Below, in pieces: positions 32,409 to 40,484 of a stretch of DNA of 64,000 nucleotides (within the stretch, counting starts at the first letter, position 1; every line of letters starts with the position of its first letter). The translations under genes and the position numbers were made by a program. The stretch is from assembly GCA_049657775.1 (NCBI GenBank), contig JBASNZ010000012.1, positions 5,910 through 69,909 of the forward strand, read 5' to 3'. A model generated the notes under the pieces. It was not told the origin of the DNA and did no database searches. It saw only the letters and a list, made by a program, of their open reading frames with translations. This stretch comes from JBASNZ01 sp049657775 (lineage in GTDB: Bacteria > Actinomycetota > Coriobacteriia > Anaerosomatales > Anaerosomataceae).

Positions 32409-32452
32409 GGATCGGCGACTCACCGACGCCGACCTCGGACCCGGGCGGATCC
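32409..32452 (+). promoter_or_regulatory. Structured rpsO leader, candidate S15 binding region
   Basis: Nested inverted repeats lie in the rpsO leader. An outer GGATC (32409-32413) pairs with GATCC (32448-32452), and an inner TCGGCG (32412-32417) with CGCCGA (32427-32432). The two share bases 32412-32413, so they are alternatives. S15 represses its own mRNA through unrelated leader folds in several phyla, so an autoregulatory site is plausible. I cannot match this to a known fold. Confidence 0.35.
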
Positions 32453-32473
32453 ACACGAAAGGTGGAACTGAAT

Positions 32474-32743
32474 ATGGCACTCGCTAAGGACGTTAAGTCC
32501 GGAATCATCGCCGACCACGCGCGCGGCGAGGCGGACACCGGTTCGCCGGAGGTTCAGGTCGCCCTGCTCACGCAGCGCATCCGTGATCTCACCGAGCACC
32601 TTCGCTTCCACAAGCACGACCACCACTGCCGTCGTGGTCTTCTCAAGCTTGTCGGTCAGCGCCGTAGACTGCTCAACTACCTCAAGAAGACCGACATCGA
32701 GCGCTACCGCGCCATCGTCGCCAAATTGGGACTGCGCAACTGA
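32474..32743 (+). CDS. rpsO: 30S ribosomal protein uS15
   Basis: An 89-aa uS15, a primary binder of 16S rRNA. Typical segments: DTGSPEVQVALLTQRIRDLT, EHLRFHKHDHHCRRGLLKLV and GQRRRLLNYLKKTD. The ATG at 32474 gives the exact family length. AAAGGTGG is upstream. The open frame back to 32369 is not supported. It has its own promoter and is followed by a hairpin before pnp, as in many bacteria. Confidence 0.98.
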   Translation: MALAKDVKSGIIADHARGEADTGSPEVQVALLTQRIRDLTEHLRFHKHDHHCRRGLLKLVGQRRRLLNYLKKTDIERYRAIVAKLGLRN

Positions 32744-32760
32744 TCATCAGATCGGCTCGT

Positions 32761-32786
32761 GAAGGCGGGAGAAACCTCCCGCCTTC
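32761..32786 (+). terminator. Hairpin between rpsO and pnp
   Basis: A perfect 11-bp stem GAAGGCGGGAG (32761-32771) and CTCCCGCCTTC (32776-32786), loop AAAC. There is no T run after it, so it may be a partial terminator or an RNA-processing/stability hairpin rather than a full stop. Confidence 0.55.
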
Positions 32787-32814
32787 CGTGTCATAGGGGC
32801 ATCCGCCCCGGGTA

Positions 32815-32865
32815 CGTTCCGCAGAGAGGCGGAACGCGACAAGAGGAAGAGGAAGAGGAAGAGGA
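32815..32865 (+). promoter_or_regulatory. pnp leader: hairpin plus repeated GA-rich ribosome site
   Basis: A second hairpin, CGTTCCGC (32815-32822) and GCGGAACG (32829-32836), is followed by a (GAAGAG)n-type tract at 32841-32865 that offers several overlapping GAGGA Shine-Dalgarno cores right up to the ATG at 32866. PNPase is known to autoregulate through its 5' leader in enterobacteria, and this leader could serve a similar purpose. The hexamer tract is also prone to slippage. Confidence 0.5.
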
Positions 32866-35040
32866 ATGGGAAAAGTCACCGAGCAGTTCGAGCTCTACGG
32901 TAAGACGTACACGCTCGAGACCGGAGAACTCGCGAAGCAGGCTGGAGGCGCCGTACTCGTGCGCCAGGGTGACACGATCGTGCTTGTCACCGCAACCGCA
33001 TCAAAACTCCCCAGGGATCTGGATTTCTTTCCGCTCACCGTCGATTTCGAAGAGCGGATGTACGCTGCAGGCAAGCTCCCCGGCGGCTTCATCAAGCGCG
33101 AGAGCCGTCCGTCCGAGAAGGCGGTCCTCACCGCCCGCATGATCGACCGTCCGCTGCGCGCATCGTTCGCTGATGGGTTCCGCAACGAAGTGCAGGTCAT
33201 CGCGACCGTGCTCTCGGCGGACCAGGAGCACCAGCCCGACGTCATCTCGATCATGGGCGCGTCCTCGGCGCTTCTCGCCGCAGGCATCCCGTTCGAGGGG
33301 CCGCTCGCCGGCGTTCGCGTGTGTCGCGACGAGAGCGGCCAGTTCCTCGTGAACCCCACGTTCGAAGAGGCCGAGGAGTCCGATCTCGATCTGGTCGTGG
33401 CAGGGTCCAAGGACGCCATCTTCATGCTTGAGGCCGGCGCGCGGGAGGTGTCCGAGGAGGACATGCTCGCGGCGCTCATGTTCGCCCAGGAGGCCATCGC
33501 GGCGTTCTGCGACGCGCAGGAGAAGTTCCTGGCCAAGATCGAGATCACCCCGATGGACGTGGCCCTGCAAGTCGTCGACCCGGCGCTTGCGGACCGCATC
33601 TTCGCCGCCGGCAGCGACACGATGAAGGCCGCCCTCCACAATCCCGACAAACACGCCCGGATGGACGCGGTCCAGGCCGTCAAGGACGATATTCTCGCGA
33701 CGTTCACCCCAGAGGAGATCGCCGCGTCAGGCAAGGACATCAAGGCGACCCTCAAGCAGCTCGAGAAGAAGACCATGCGAGCCATGGTCCTCGACGAGGG
33801 CGAGCGCGCCGACGGCCGCAAGCTCGATGAGGTCCGCCAGATCTCCACGACCGCCGGCTATTTGCCGCGCAGCCACGGCTCGGGCCTGTTCACCCGTGGC
33901 CAAACGCAGGTCCTCTCGGTGCTCACCCTCGGGATGCTTTCCGAGTGGCAGCGCGTAGACACGATCGACGTGTCCGAGGGTAAGCGCTACATCCATCACT
34001 ACAACTTCCCGCCGTTCTCAACCGGCGAGACCGGCTTCATGCGTGGTCCCAAGCGCCGCGACATCGGCCATGGTGCCCTCGCGGAGCGCGCGCTGCTTCC
34101 CGTGGTCCCCGCCGAGGAGGACTTCCCCTACACGATCCGCATCGTGTCAGAAGTCCTTGAGTCCAACGGCTCCAGCTCGATGGGCTCGGTCTGCGGCTCC
34201 ACCCTCGCGCTCATGGACGCTGGCGTGCCGATCGCGGCTCCGGTCTCCGGCATCGCGATGGGACTCATCAAGGAGGGCGACAAGGTCGCCGTCCTCACCG
34301 ACATCCAGGGCCTTGAGGACTTCTTGGGCGACATGGACTTCAAAGTGGCGGGCACGCCCGCCGGTATCACGGCCATGCAGATGGACAACAAGGCCAAGGG
34401 CCTGTCGGTGGACATCCTGCGCCAGGCGCTCATGCAGGCCAAAGAGGGACGTGCGTTCATCCTCGGCAAGATGATGGAGTCCATCTCCGAGCCGCGTGAG
34501 GACCTCTCCGAGTTCGCTCCGCGCGTTATCACGATCAAGATCCCGACCGACAAGATCCGTGACGTCATCGGCCCAGGCGGCAAGGTCATCCGTGGGATCA
34601 TCGAGGCCACAGGCGCCGAGATCGACGTCAACGACGACGGCACCATCTACGTCGCTTCGCGCGATGCCGGCGGTCTTCAGGCAGTCGACCGCATCAAGGC
34701 GCTCGTGAAAGACGTCGAGATCGGCGAGCACTACACCGGTCGTGTGGTGTCCATCCAGCCGTTCGGCGCGTTCATCGAGCTCATCCCCGGCAAGGACGGA
34801 CTCTTGCACATCTCGCGCATGGCCAAGGGTCGCATCGGCAAGGTCGAAGACGTGCTCAATGTCGGCGACGAGCTCGAGGTCGTCGTTCTCGAGATCGACG
34901 ATCGCGGCAAGGTGAGCCTGGATGCTGTCAACAAGTTCGAGGTTCCCGAGGGCTCCACGCCTCCGTCCGGTGACTCGCGTCCTCCGCGTCGCGACGATGA
35001 CCGCGGCGGCCAGGATCGTCGTCCCCGTCGCCACCACTAG
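32866..35040 (+). CDS. pnp: Polyribonucleotide nucleotidyltransferase (PNPase)
   Basis: A 724-aa phosphorolytic 3'-5' exoribonuclease. Two RNase PH domains flank an all-alpha domain (about 235-305). The second PH domain carries LPRSHGSGLFTRGQTQ, FPPFSTGETGFMRGP, RRDIGHGALAERAL and SSSMGSVCGSTLALMDAGVP. A KH domain (about 555-615, IPTDKIRDVIGPGGKVIRGI) and S1 domain (about 622-690) follow. The protein ends in a basic Arg/Asp-rich tail (PPRRDDDRGGQDRRPRRHH). It is the last gene of the rpsO-pnp pair, and the M16 peptidase follows two bases later. PNPase and RNase J (52727) are probably the main mRNA decay enzymes here. Confidence 0.98.
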   Translation: MGKVTEQFELYGKTYTLETGELAKQAGGAVLVRQGDTIVLVTATASKLPRDLDFFPLTVDFEERMYAAGKLPGGFIKRESRPSEKAVLTARMIDRPLRASFADGFRNEVQVIATVLSADQEHQPDVISIMGASSALLAAGIPFEGPLAGVRVCRDESGQFLVNPTFEEAEESDLDLVVAGSKDAIFMLEAGAREVSEEDMLAALMFAQEAIAAFCDAQEKFLAKIEITPMDVALQVVDPALADRIFAAGSDTMKAALHNPDKHARMDAVQAVKDDILATFTPEEIAASGKDIKATLKQLEKKTMRAMVLDEGERADGRKLDEVRQISTTAGYLPRSHGSGLFTRGQTQVLSVLTLGMLSEWQRVDTIDVSEGKRYIHHYNFPPFSTGETGFMRGPKRRDIGHGALAERALLPVVPAEEDFPYTIRIVSEVLESNGSSSMGSVCGSTLALMDAGVPIAAPVSGIAMGLIKEGDKVAVLTDIQGLEDFLGDMDFKVAGTPAGITAMQMDNKAKGLSVDILRQALMQAKEGRAFILGKMMESISEPREDLSEFAPRVITIKIPTDKIRDVIGPGGKVIRGIIEATGAEIDVNDDGTIYVASRDAGGLQAVDRIKALVKDVEIGEHYTGRVVSIQPFGAFIELIPGKDGLLHISRMAKGRIGKVEDVLNVGDELEVVVLEIDDRGKVSLDAVNKFEVPEGSTPPSGDSRPPRRDDDRGGQDRRPRRHH

Positions 35041-35042
35041 TC

Positions 35043-36302
35043 GTGGCTGACACCTTCTTTGATAAGACCGTCACGGACGGCGGCGTCGAGGTCATCACCG
35101 AGACCATCGACGCCGTCCGTTCGGCGGCGATCGGCATCTGGTTCAATGTGGGCAGCCGGGACGAGACGCCCGCTGAGGCAGGCATGTCCCACTTCATGGA
35201 ACACATGATGTTCAAGGGCACGCCCACTCGCTCGGCAGCGGAGATCTCCGAGCATTTCGAGCGCCTTGGCGGCGAGCTCAACGCGTTCACGAGCAAGGAG
35301 TACACGTGCTTCTACGCTCGCGTGCTCGACGAGCATGTGGACGATGCCATGGAGGTTCTCTCCGACATGGTCGTGAACTCGCTCTTGGCCGACGATGCGA
35401 TCGTTCCGGAGCGGGAGGTCGTGCTGGAGGAGATCTCGCGACACGACGATACCCCCGACGATGCCGTTCATGAGCTGTTCACCTCGACGTTGATGCCCGG
35501 ACACCCGCTCGGACTTCCCGTTCTCGGGCAGCGCGAGACTGTCGCCGGCTTCGATCACGCGGCGTCTGTGTCGTTCAAAGACCGCATGTACGTGGCCGGC
35601 AACGTGGTCGTGGCGGCAGCTGGAAACGTGGAACATGCGCGTATCGTGAACAGCGTTCAGCAGCATCTTGGCCTGCCCGTCGGGGGGCGTATACCGCGGC
35701 CGGTAAGCGAGCCGGAGGTCTCCTCCACGCTCAAGGTCGTCACCAAGGAGACCGAACAGGCACACATCTGCTGGGGCGTGCGCGGCATCCCTGCTCGCTC
35801 GGAGGAGCGGTTCGTGCTCTCGATCCTGGACTCCATCCTGGGTGGCGGCATGGCGTCGCGGCTTTTCCAGGAGATCAGGGAGAAGCGCGGTATGGCGTAC
35901 TCCGTCTTCTCGTACCACAGCCTCTATCTCGACACCGGTCAGTACACGGTCTACGCGGGAACTCGACCCGGCAATGCCGAGGAGGTCGTCAAGCTCATCC
36001 GCGCTGAGGCCGACAACCTCCGCGAACATGGCGTCACCGACGAGGAGTTGTCGCGCGCCAAGGAGAGCATGAAGGGCCAGCTGGTACTCTCACTGGAGAG
36101 CACGCGCAATCGCATGACACGGCTCGGAAAGAGCGAGGTCACGCAAAGCGAGCTGCTGTCGATCAATGAACTCGTGGATCGCGTCGAGGCGGTCACGTCC
36201 GAAGACGTGCGCGACCTTGCGGCCCGGCTCTTCTCGCAACCGCAGGTGCTCACCATGATCGCGCCGTTCGCACAAGAGGATGTGTCGCACCTGCTCGACT
36301 AG
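35043..36302 (+). CDS. M16 family zinc peptidase (PepR/MPP-beta-like)
   Basis: A 419-aa insulinase-type peptidase. The inverted zinc motif HFMEH (50-54) lies in AGMSHFMEHMMFKGT, with the third ligand glutamate in the downstream VVLEEIS region. The second half resembles the inactive domain of mitochondrial processing peptidase (GGGMASRLFQEIREKRGMAY). These peptidases regularly follow pnp in Gram-positive and alphaproteobacterial genomes. Their substrates are mostly unknown. The GTG start is two bases after the pnp stop, so it is translationally coupled. Confidence 0.92.
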   Translation: MADTFFDKTVTDGGVEVITETIDAVRSAAIGIWFNVGSRDETPAEAGMSHFMEHMMFKGTPTRSAAEISEHFERLGGELNAFTSKEYTCFYARVLDEHVDDAMEVLSDMVVNSLLADDAIVPEREVVLEEISRHDDTPDDAVHELFTSTLMPGHPLGLPVLGQRETVAGFDHAASVSFKDRMYVAGNVVVAAAGNVEHARIVNSVQQHLGLPVGGRIPRPVSEPEVSSTLKVVTKETEQAHICWGVRGIPARSEERFVLSILDSILGGGMASRLFQEIREKRGMAYSVFSYHSLYLDTGQYTVYAGTRPGNAEEVVKLIRAEADNLREHGVTDEELSRAKESMKGQLVLSLESTRNRMTRLGKSEVTQSELLSINELVDRVEAVTSEDVRDLAARLFSQPQVLTMIAPFAQEDVSHLLD

Positions 36303-36330
36303 CGGAGCGACCCGAAGGAGGACGAACGCG

Positions 36331-37101
36331 ATGATCCGCGTCGCAGTCACCGGCGCAGCCGGACGGATGGGCTCCGAGGTCGTCAGGGCGGTCTCGGCGG
36401 AAGCCGACATGCACGTCGTGGCGGCGATCGATCCTAAGCGCGCGGGAGAATCGGTCGAAGGCATTCAGATCATCGGCTCGCTCGGCGAGGCCATCGCAGA
36501 CGCCACGCCCGACGTTCTCGTCGACTTCACACACCCGACTGTCGTGGAGGGCAACATCCGCACGGCGCTCGCCGCCGGCGTCCACTGTGTGGTCGGTACC
36601 ACCGGACTGCCCGTACATGCGCTCGAAACGCTCGCCGCCGGAGCCTCCGGTGGCGCCTGTTTGTTCGTTGCCCCCAACTTCGCCATCGGTGCGGTGCTCA
36701 TGATGCAGTTCGCGGCGGAGGCTGCACGCTTCATGCCGCACGTGGAGATCATCGAGCTCCACCACGACCGCAAAGCCGATGCTCCCTCGGGAACCGCGCT
36801 TCGCACCGCAGCGCTCATCGCCGAGCGCCGACCCTTCGTTCCCGAGGCACCTGGCCGCGAGACCGAGATCGCCGAGGGCGCACGTGGCGCGCTCTCGGAC
36901 AACGTCACCATACATTCCGTGCGTCTGCCCGGACTGGTGGCTCACCAGGAGGTACTCTTCGGTGGCCAGGGCCAGACGCTCAGCATCCGTCACGACTCGA
37001 TCGACCGCACCAGCTTCATGCCCGGCGTCGTCCTCGCTATCCGCGAGGTCGGCAAGCACACGGGACTCGTGCTGGGCCTCGAGCACCTGATGGTGGAGTA
37101 A
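36331..37101 (+). CDS. dapB: 4-hydroxy-tetrahydrodipicolinate reductase
   Basis: A 256-aa DapB of the lysine/diaminopimelate pathway. The NAD(P)H site is VAVTGAAGRMGSEV. The family signature is EIIELHHDRKADAPSGTA. VGTTGL and APNFAIGAVLM are also present. GAAGGAGG precedes the ATG at 36331. It is followed by aspartate kinase (lysC), while dapA is 14 kb away at 51763. asd is not in the window. The diaminopimelate made feeds peptidoglycan. Confidence 0.97.
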   Translation: MIRVAVTGAAGRMGSEVVRAVSAEADMHVVAAIDPKRAGESVEGIQIIGSLGEAIADATPDVLVDFTHPTVVEGNIRTALAAGVHCVVGTTGLPVHALETLAAGASGGACLFVAPNFAIGAVLMMQFAAEAARFMPHVEIIELHHDRKADAPSGTALRTAALIAERRPFVPEAPGRETEIAEGARGALSDNVTIHSVRLPGLVAHQEVLFGGQGQTLSIRHDSIDRTSFMPGVVLAIREVGKHTGLVLGLEHLMVE

Positions 37102-37104
37102 CCC

Positions 37105-38319
37105 GTGCGCGCCCGTCCCGTGGTGGTCATGAAGTTCGGCGGCACGTCGGTGGCGACCGACGTGGGTCGCGCCGCGATCACCCGTCGCGTCACCGAGGCC
37201 CTCGAACTCGATCGCGCCCCTGTCGTCGTTGTGTCCGCGATGGGTCGCAAGGGGGCTCCGTACGCGACCGACACGCTCCTCGGGCTCGTCGAAGGCCTGC
37301 CCGGCGATCCGCTCGAACACGATCTGCTCGCCTCGACCGGCGAGATCGTCTCGGCGGTACTTGTGGCCCACGAGCTGCGCGCCGCGGGGATCGCCGCGCG
37401 CGCGTTCACCGGCCCCGCGGCAGGTATCGGCACCGACGGCGTGTTCGGCTCGGCCACGGTGACCGACATCCACCCCGGACCGCTCACGGCCGCTATCGAG
37501 GCGGGGGAGGTCCCGGTGGTGGCCGGATTCCAGGGCATGGCCCCGGACGGCACGCTCACCACGCTCGGCCGCGGCGGCAGCGATACGACCGCGTGCGCGC
37601 TCGGCGTCGCGCTCGATGCCGAGACCGTCGAGATCTACACCGACGTCGACGGCGTCATGAGCGCCGATCCACGCACCTGCGGGACCGCGGAGGTACTGGA
37701 CACCATCCGCGCGGACGAACTCTTTCAGCTCGCCCGACACGGCTCTGGCGTGGTCCACACACCGGCAGCCGAGATGGCCCTGAGAAGCGGGCTCGAAATA
37801 CGTGTGCGCAACACCTACTCCGACCATCCCGGCACCGTCGTCGCCGATATCGCCGCCTACCAGCCGCGCTCCGTCGCCACCGCCATCTCCCACGTCACGG
37901 GCATCGCCCGCATACGCGTGACGCTGCCGGCGGCCGAGGGTGCACCCGGGCATATGGCAGCGCAGGCCCGCGTCTACCGCGCGATGGCAGATGCGGGCGT
38001 ATCTCTCGACATGTTCACCCCCGCATGCGACACGCTCATCTTCACTGTCCCCGAGGAAAGCCTCGACCGCGGTTGCCAGGTTCTCCAGACCCTCGCGCTT
38101 TCACACGAGGTCCTCGCAGGGCTTGCCAAGGTCACGCTTGTCGGCGCCGGGATGCACGGTGTTCCCGGCGTCATGGCCCGTGTCGCCGAATGCCTCTACG
38201 ACGCGGGTGTGGACGTGCTCCAGACCGCCGACAGCCACACTACCATCTCGGTGCTGGTGCCTGCCGGCGACGTCGCAACGGCGGTCGCGGCCCTGCACGA
38301 CGGCTTCCAGCTCTCCTAG
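37105..38319 (+). CDS. lysC: Aspartate kinase
   Basis: A 404-aa monofunctional aspartokinase, first step of the aspartate family pathway. The kinase domain starts VVVMKFGGTSVAT and includes GRGGSDTTACALGVAL and EIYTDVDGVMSADPR. Two C-terminal ACT domains (about 260-400), including KVTLVGAGMHGVPGVMARV, are typical allosteric lysine/threonine sites. The GTG start is three bases after dapB, so the two are an operon. There is no visible lysine riboswitch. Confidence 0.95.
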   Translation: MRARPVVVMKFGGTSVATDVGRAAITRRVTEALELDRAPVVVVSAMGRKGAPYATDTLLGLVEGLPGDPLEHDLLASTGEIVSAVLVAHELRAAGIAARAFTGPAAGIGTDGVFGSATVTDIHPGPLTAAIEAGEVPVVAGFQGMAPDGTLTTLGRGGSDTTACALGVALDAETVEIYTDVDGVMSADPRTCGTAEVLDTIRADELFQLARHGSGVVHTPAAEMALRSGLEIRVRNTYSDHPGTVVADIAAYQPRSVATAISHVTGIARIRVTLPAAEGAPGHMAAQARVYRAMADAGVSLDMFTPACDTLIFTVPEESLDRGCQVLQTLALSHEVLAGLAKVTLVGAGMHGVPGVMARVAECLYDAGVDVLQTADSHTTISVLVPAGDVATAVAALHDGFQLS

Positions 38320-38341
38320 CCGCGCGCCCGCAGTCCGCGAA

Positions 38342-38370
38342 GTGCGCTCGACAGGCCGCTCACGGTATAC
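38342..38370 (+). promoter_or_regulatory. Candidate promoter of the polysaccharide locus
   Basis: A TATACT -10 (38365-38370) lies in the 87-bp gap between lysC and the Wzz-like gene. The sequence 17 bases upstream (TGCGCT, 38342-38347) is a poor -35, so an activator might be needed. This would start the whole glycan cluster. Confidence 0.5.
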
Positions 38371-38406
38371 TTCACCCAAGACCTGCTGGCCTGCTATGGG
38401 GGGACC

Positions 38407-39207
38407 ATGACCGCAAGGGCTTTCTTCCGCATCATCAGCGAAGAACGCATCATCATTCTCGCTGTGGTGACGCTCACCATCATCAGCGCAGTCGTGGCCG
38501 GGCAGGTCATTCCGCCCGATGTGAGTGCTGTCGCTCAGGTCCAGGTGTTCGAGGTGGACCGGGCGACGTCGCTCCTTGGTCTGGCGGACGCCGCGAAGTC
38601 CGTCGACCATGACGTACTCATGGACACGCATGTCCGCCTCGCCACAAGCCCCGCCATCGCCGATCGCGTGATCAAGCGCCTGGGCCTGCCGGACACGACC
38701 GAGGACCTGCTTCAGCGCATCAGCGTATCCGCCCTGGGCCGCGCGAATGTCCTCACCGTGGAGGCGGTGGACACAAGCCCGGAAGCGGCTGCCAAGCTTG
38801 CGGACACATGGGTCTCCGAGTACATCGCCTGGTCCTCCGAGCACAACGTCAAGGACCTGGAAGCTGCCGCCGCGGCACTGGCACCCCGCATCACCGCCGC
38901 AGAGCAGCGCTTGGCCGAGGTCCAAGCCCGGATCGAGACGCAGGGCCACACCAAGGAACTCGACACCGCGCTTACCGCGGCGGCCACAGACTACGAGCAG
39001 CTGCTTATCGGCGCCGACCGCCTGGAACTGCTTTCCAGCGTCAGCGCCCCGCCGCTGGCCGTCATCTCGGACGCATCGGCCGAGAAGCGCTCGACCGGGA
39101 TCGCCATGGCGATAGACGCGCTCAAGGGCCTTGTCGCCGGCGTCATCCTCGGCGTGCTCATGGGGCTCCTGAGACATCGACTGGCATCCGCCTCGCAACC
39201 GGCCTAG
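38407..39207 (+). CDS. Wzz/YveK-like polysaccharide co-polymerase
   Basis: A 266-aa membrane protein with the chain-length-determinant architecture: an N-terminal membrane helix (about 15-33), a long extracytoplasmic part with a predicted coiled coil (about 135-190, rich in EAAAAALAPRITAAEQRLAE) and a C-terminal membrane helix (about 238-256). Such proteins set chain length or regulate export in Wzx/Wzy-type pathways. No tyrosine kinase partner (BY-kinase) is adjacent. GGGGGG precedes the ATG. First gene of the 38.4-47 kb glycan cluster. Confidence 0.8.
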   Translation: MTARAFFRIISEERIIILAVVTLTIISAVVAGQVIPPDVSAVAQVQVFEVDRATSLLGLADAAKSVDHDVLMDTHVRLATSPAIADRVIKRLGLPDTTEDLLQRISVSALGRANVLTVEAVDTSPEAAAKLADTWVSEYIAWSSEHNVKDLEAAAAALAPRITAAEQRLAEVQARIETQGHTKELDTALTAAATDYEQLLIGADRLELLSSVSAPPLAVISDASAEKRSTGIAMAIDALKGLVAGVILGVLMGLLRHRLASASQPA

Positions 39208-39222
39208 TCGTTCCGCGCCGCG

Positions 39223-40482
39223 ATGGGACACACGTCCAAGGTCATTCGCAGATTGTTCGTGCTACTCGTCGGTGAAGGCGCGGCGCGCATTCTCGGTGTG
39301 GCCACGTTCGCTCTGCTGGCACGCGCCCTTGGCCTAGCCGACATCGGGGTGTTCAGCTTTGGGATGAGCCTTGCCCTTGTGCTTGAGTGCGTCATGGATT
39401 TCGGCCAGAACGCCCAGGTCGGACGGGTTGTTGCCGAAGACCCGGAGTCGGGTCTTCCACAGTTCGCGCTCGCAGCATCGAACAAGACGCTCATAGCGGT
39501 CGCTCTCGGCGCCATCGTGGCCATCACGATGGTCCTTGGCGACTTCTCTACCCGTGAGATATCCACGGTGCTGCTGCTCCTGATATGGGCGGCGGGCCTC
39601 TCGGTGCTGGACAGCCTCAGGGCCACGTCACGCTCGCTCTCCCGGTTCCGGCTCGACAGCGTAGCCAACAGTGCCGAGTCTCTCGGGCGCTTCGCCGCGG
39701 TCGCGATCGCGTGGGCGCTCGGCGGCGGTCTCGTCCAGTTCGGTATCGCGTTCGCGCTGGAGTCATGGATCGCCGTTCTTGTCGTGTGGACGTACCTGGG
39801 TCGGCAGCACGATGTGCTCATGCGACCACGCGTGAGCATCGGCCACCTCAAGCGCTTCTTACGGGACGCCGCGCCGTTCGGCGTCGCCGTCATGTCGCTC
39901 TCGGCGTTCTACAACCTCGACCAGGTGTTCGTCCGCACGCTGGTGGGTGCGGCAGCAAACGGCCTGTACGGTACGGCCGCGCGCGTGTCGTTCACGGCAT
40001 CGGTCATGGGAAGCCTGCTCGCCATGGTCACCTACCCCGACCTTGCACGCATGAGCGGCGACCCTCACGCCTTCAAGCGCTATCTCACCAAGGCCATCGG
40101 TCTTGCCGGCGTCATCGGTCTCGCCGCGGGAGTCATCATCTTCGCCACCGCTGGTCCGCTGCTCAGGCTGTTGTTCGGCGCGGAGTTCTCCGCCGCGCAG
40201 GGCCTGCTGCGCATCCTTGTGATCGTGGTGGTCTTCCGTGGCATCTCCACGGTTGCCTTGTACGCGGCCAACGCGCTTGGTCGCAGCCGCCAGATCGTCA
40301 TCGCGGCGACCGTCTTCACGCTCGCCAACGTCACCGCCAACGTCGTGTTGCTTCCGCGGTTCGGCGCTCCTGCGGCTGCGTGGATCAGCGGCGTGGGGGA
40401 GATGGCGCTCGCGGTGACGCTTGTCGCATTGTCACTCGGACATGTCCGGGCCCTCGCCCGCGCGGCGGAACAGGGTGCGTGA
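39223..40482 (+). CDS. Oligosaccharide flippase (Wzx/MurJ-like, MOP family)
   Basis: A 419-aa integral membrane protein with about 12 hydrophobic helices. RLFVLLVGEGAARILGVATF and the long ALLARALGLADIGVFSFGMS start are typical of polysaccharide exporters of the MOP superfamily. It should flip undecaprenyl-linked repeat units from the cytoplasmic to the outer leaflet. It lies between the Wzz-like gene and glycosyltransferases. The downstream O-antigen ligase/polymerase completes a Wzx/Wzy-like set. Confidence 0.85.
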   Translation: MGHTSKVIRRLFVLLVGEGAARILGVATFALLARALGLADIGVFSFGMSLALVLECVMDFGQNAQVGRVVAEDPESGLPQFALAASNKTLIAVALGAIVAITMVLGDFSTREISTVLLLLIWAAGLSVLDSLRATSRSLSRFRLDSVANSAESLGRFAAVAIAWALGGGLVQFGIAFALESWIAVLVVWTYLGRQHDVLMRPRVSIGHLKRFLRDAAPFGVAVMSLSAFYNLDQVFVRTLVGAAANGLYGTAARVSFTASVMGSLLAMVTYPDLARMSGDPHAFKRYLTKAIGLAGVIGLAAGVIIFATAGPLLRLLFGAEFSAAQGLLRILVIVVVFRGISTVALYAANALGRSRQIVIAATVFTLANVTANVVLLPRFGAPAAAWISGVGEMALAVTLVALSLGHVRALARAAEQGA

Positions 40483-40484
40483 GG

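Noticed and set aside
36250..37953. 567-aa minus-strand open frame opposite dapB and lysC
   Set aside because: Shadow of two unmistakable + strand enzymes. Low-complexity Arg/Gly/His/Asp sequence.
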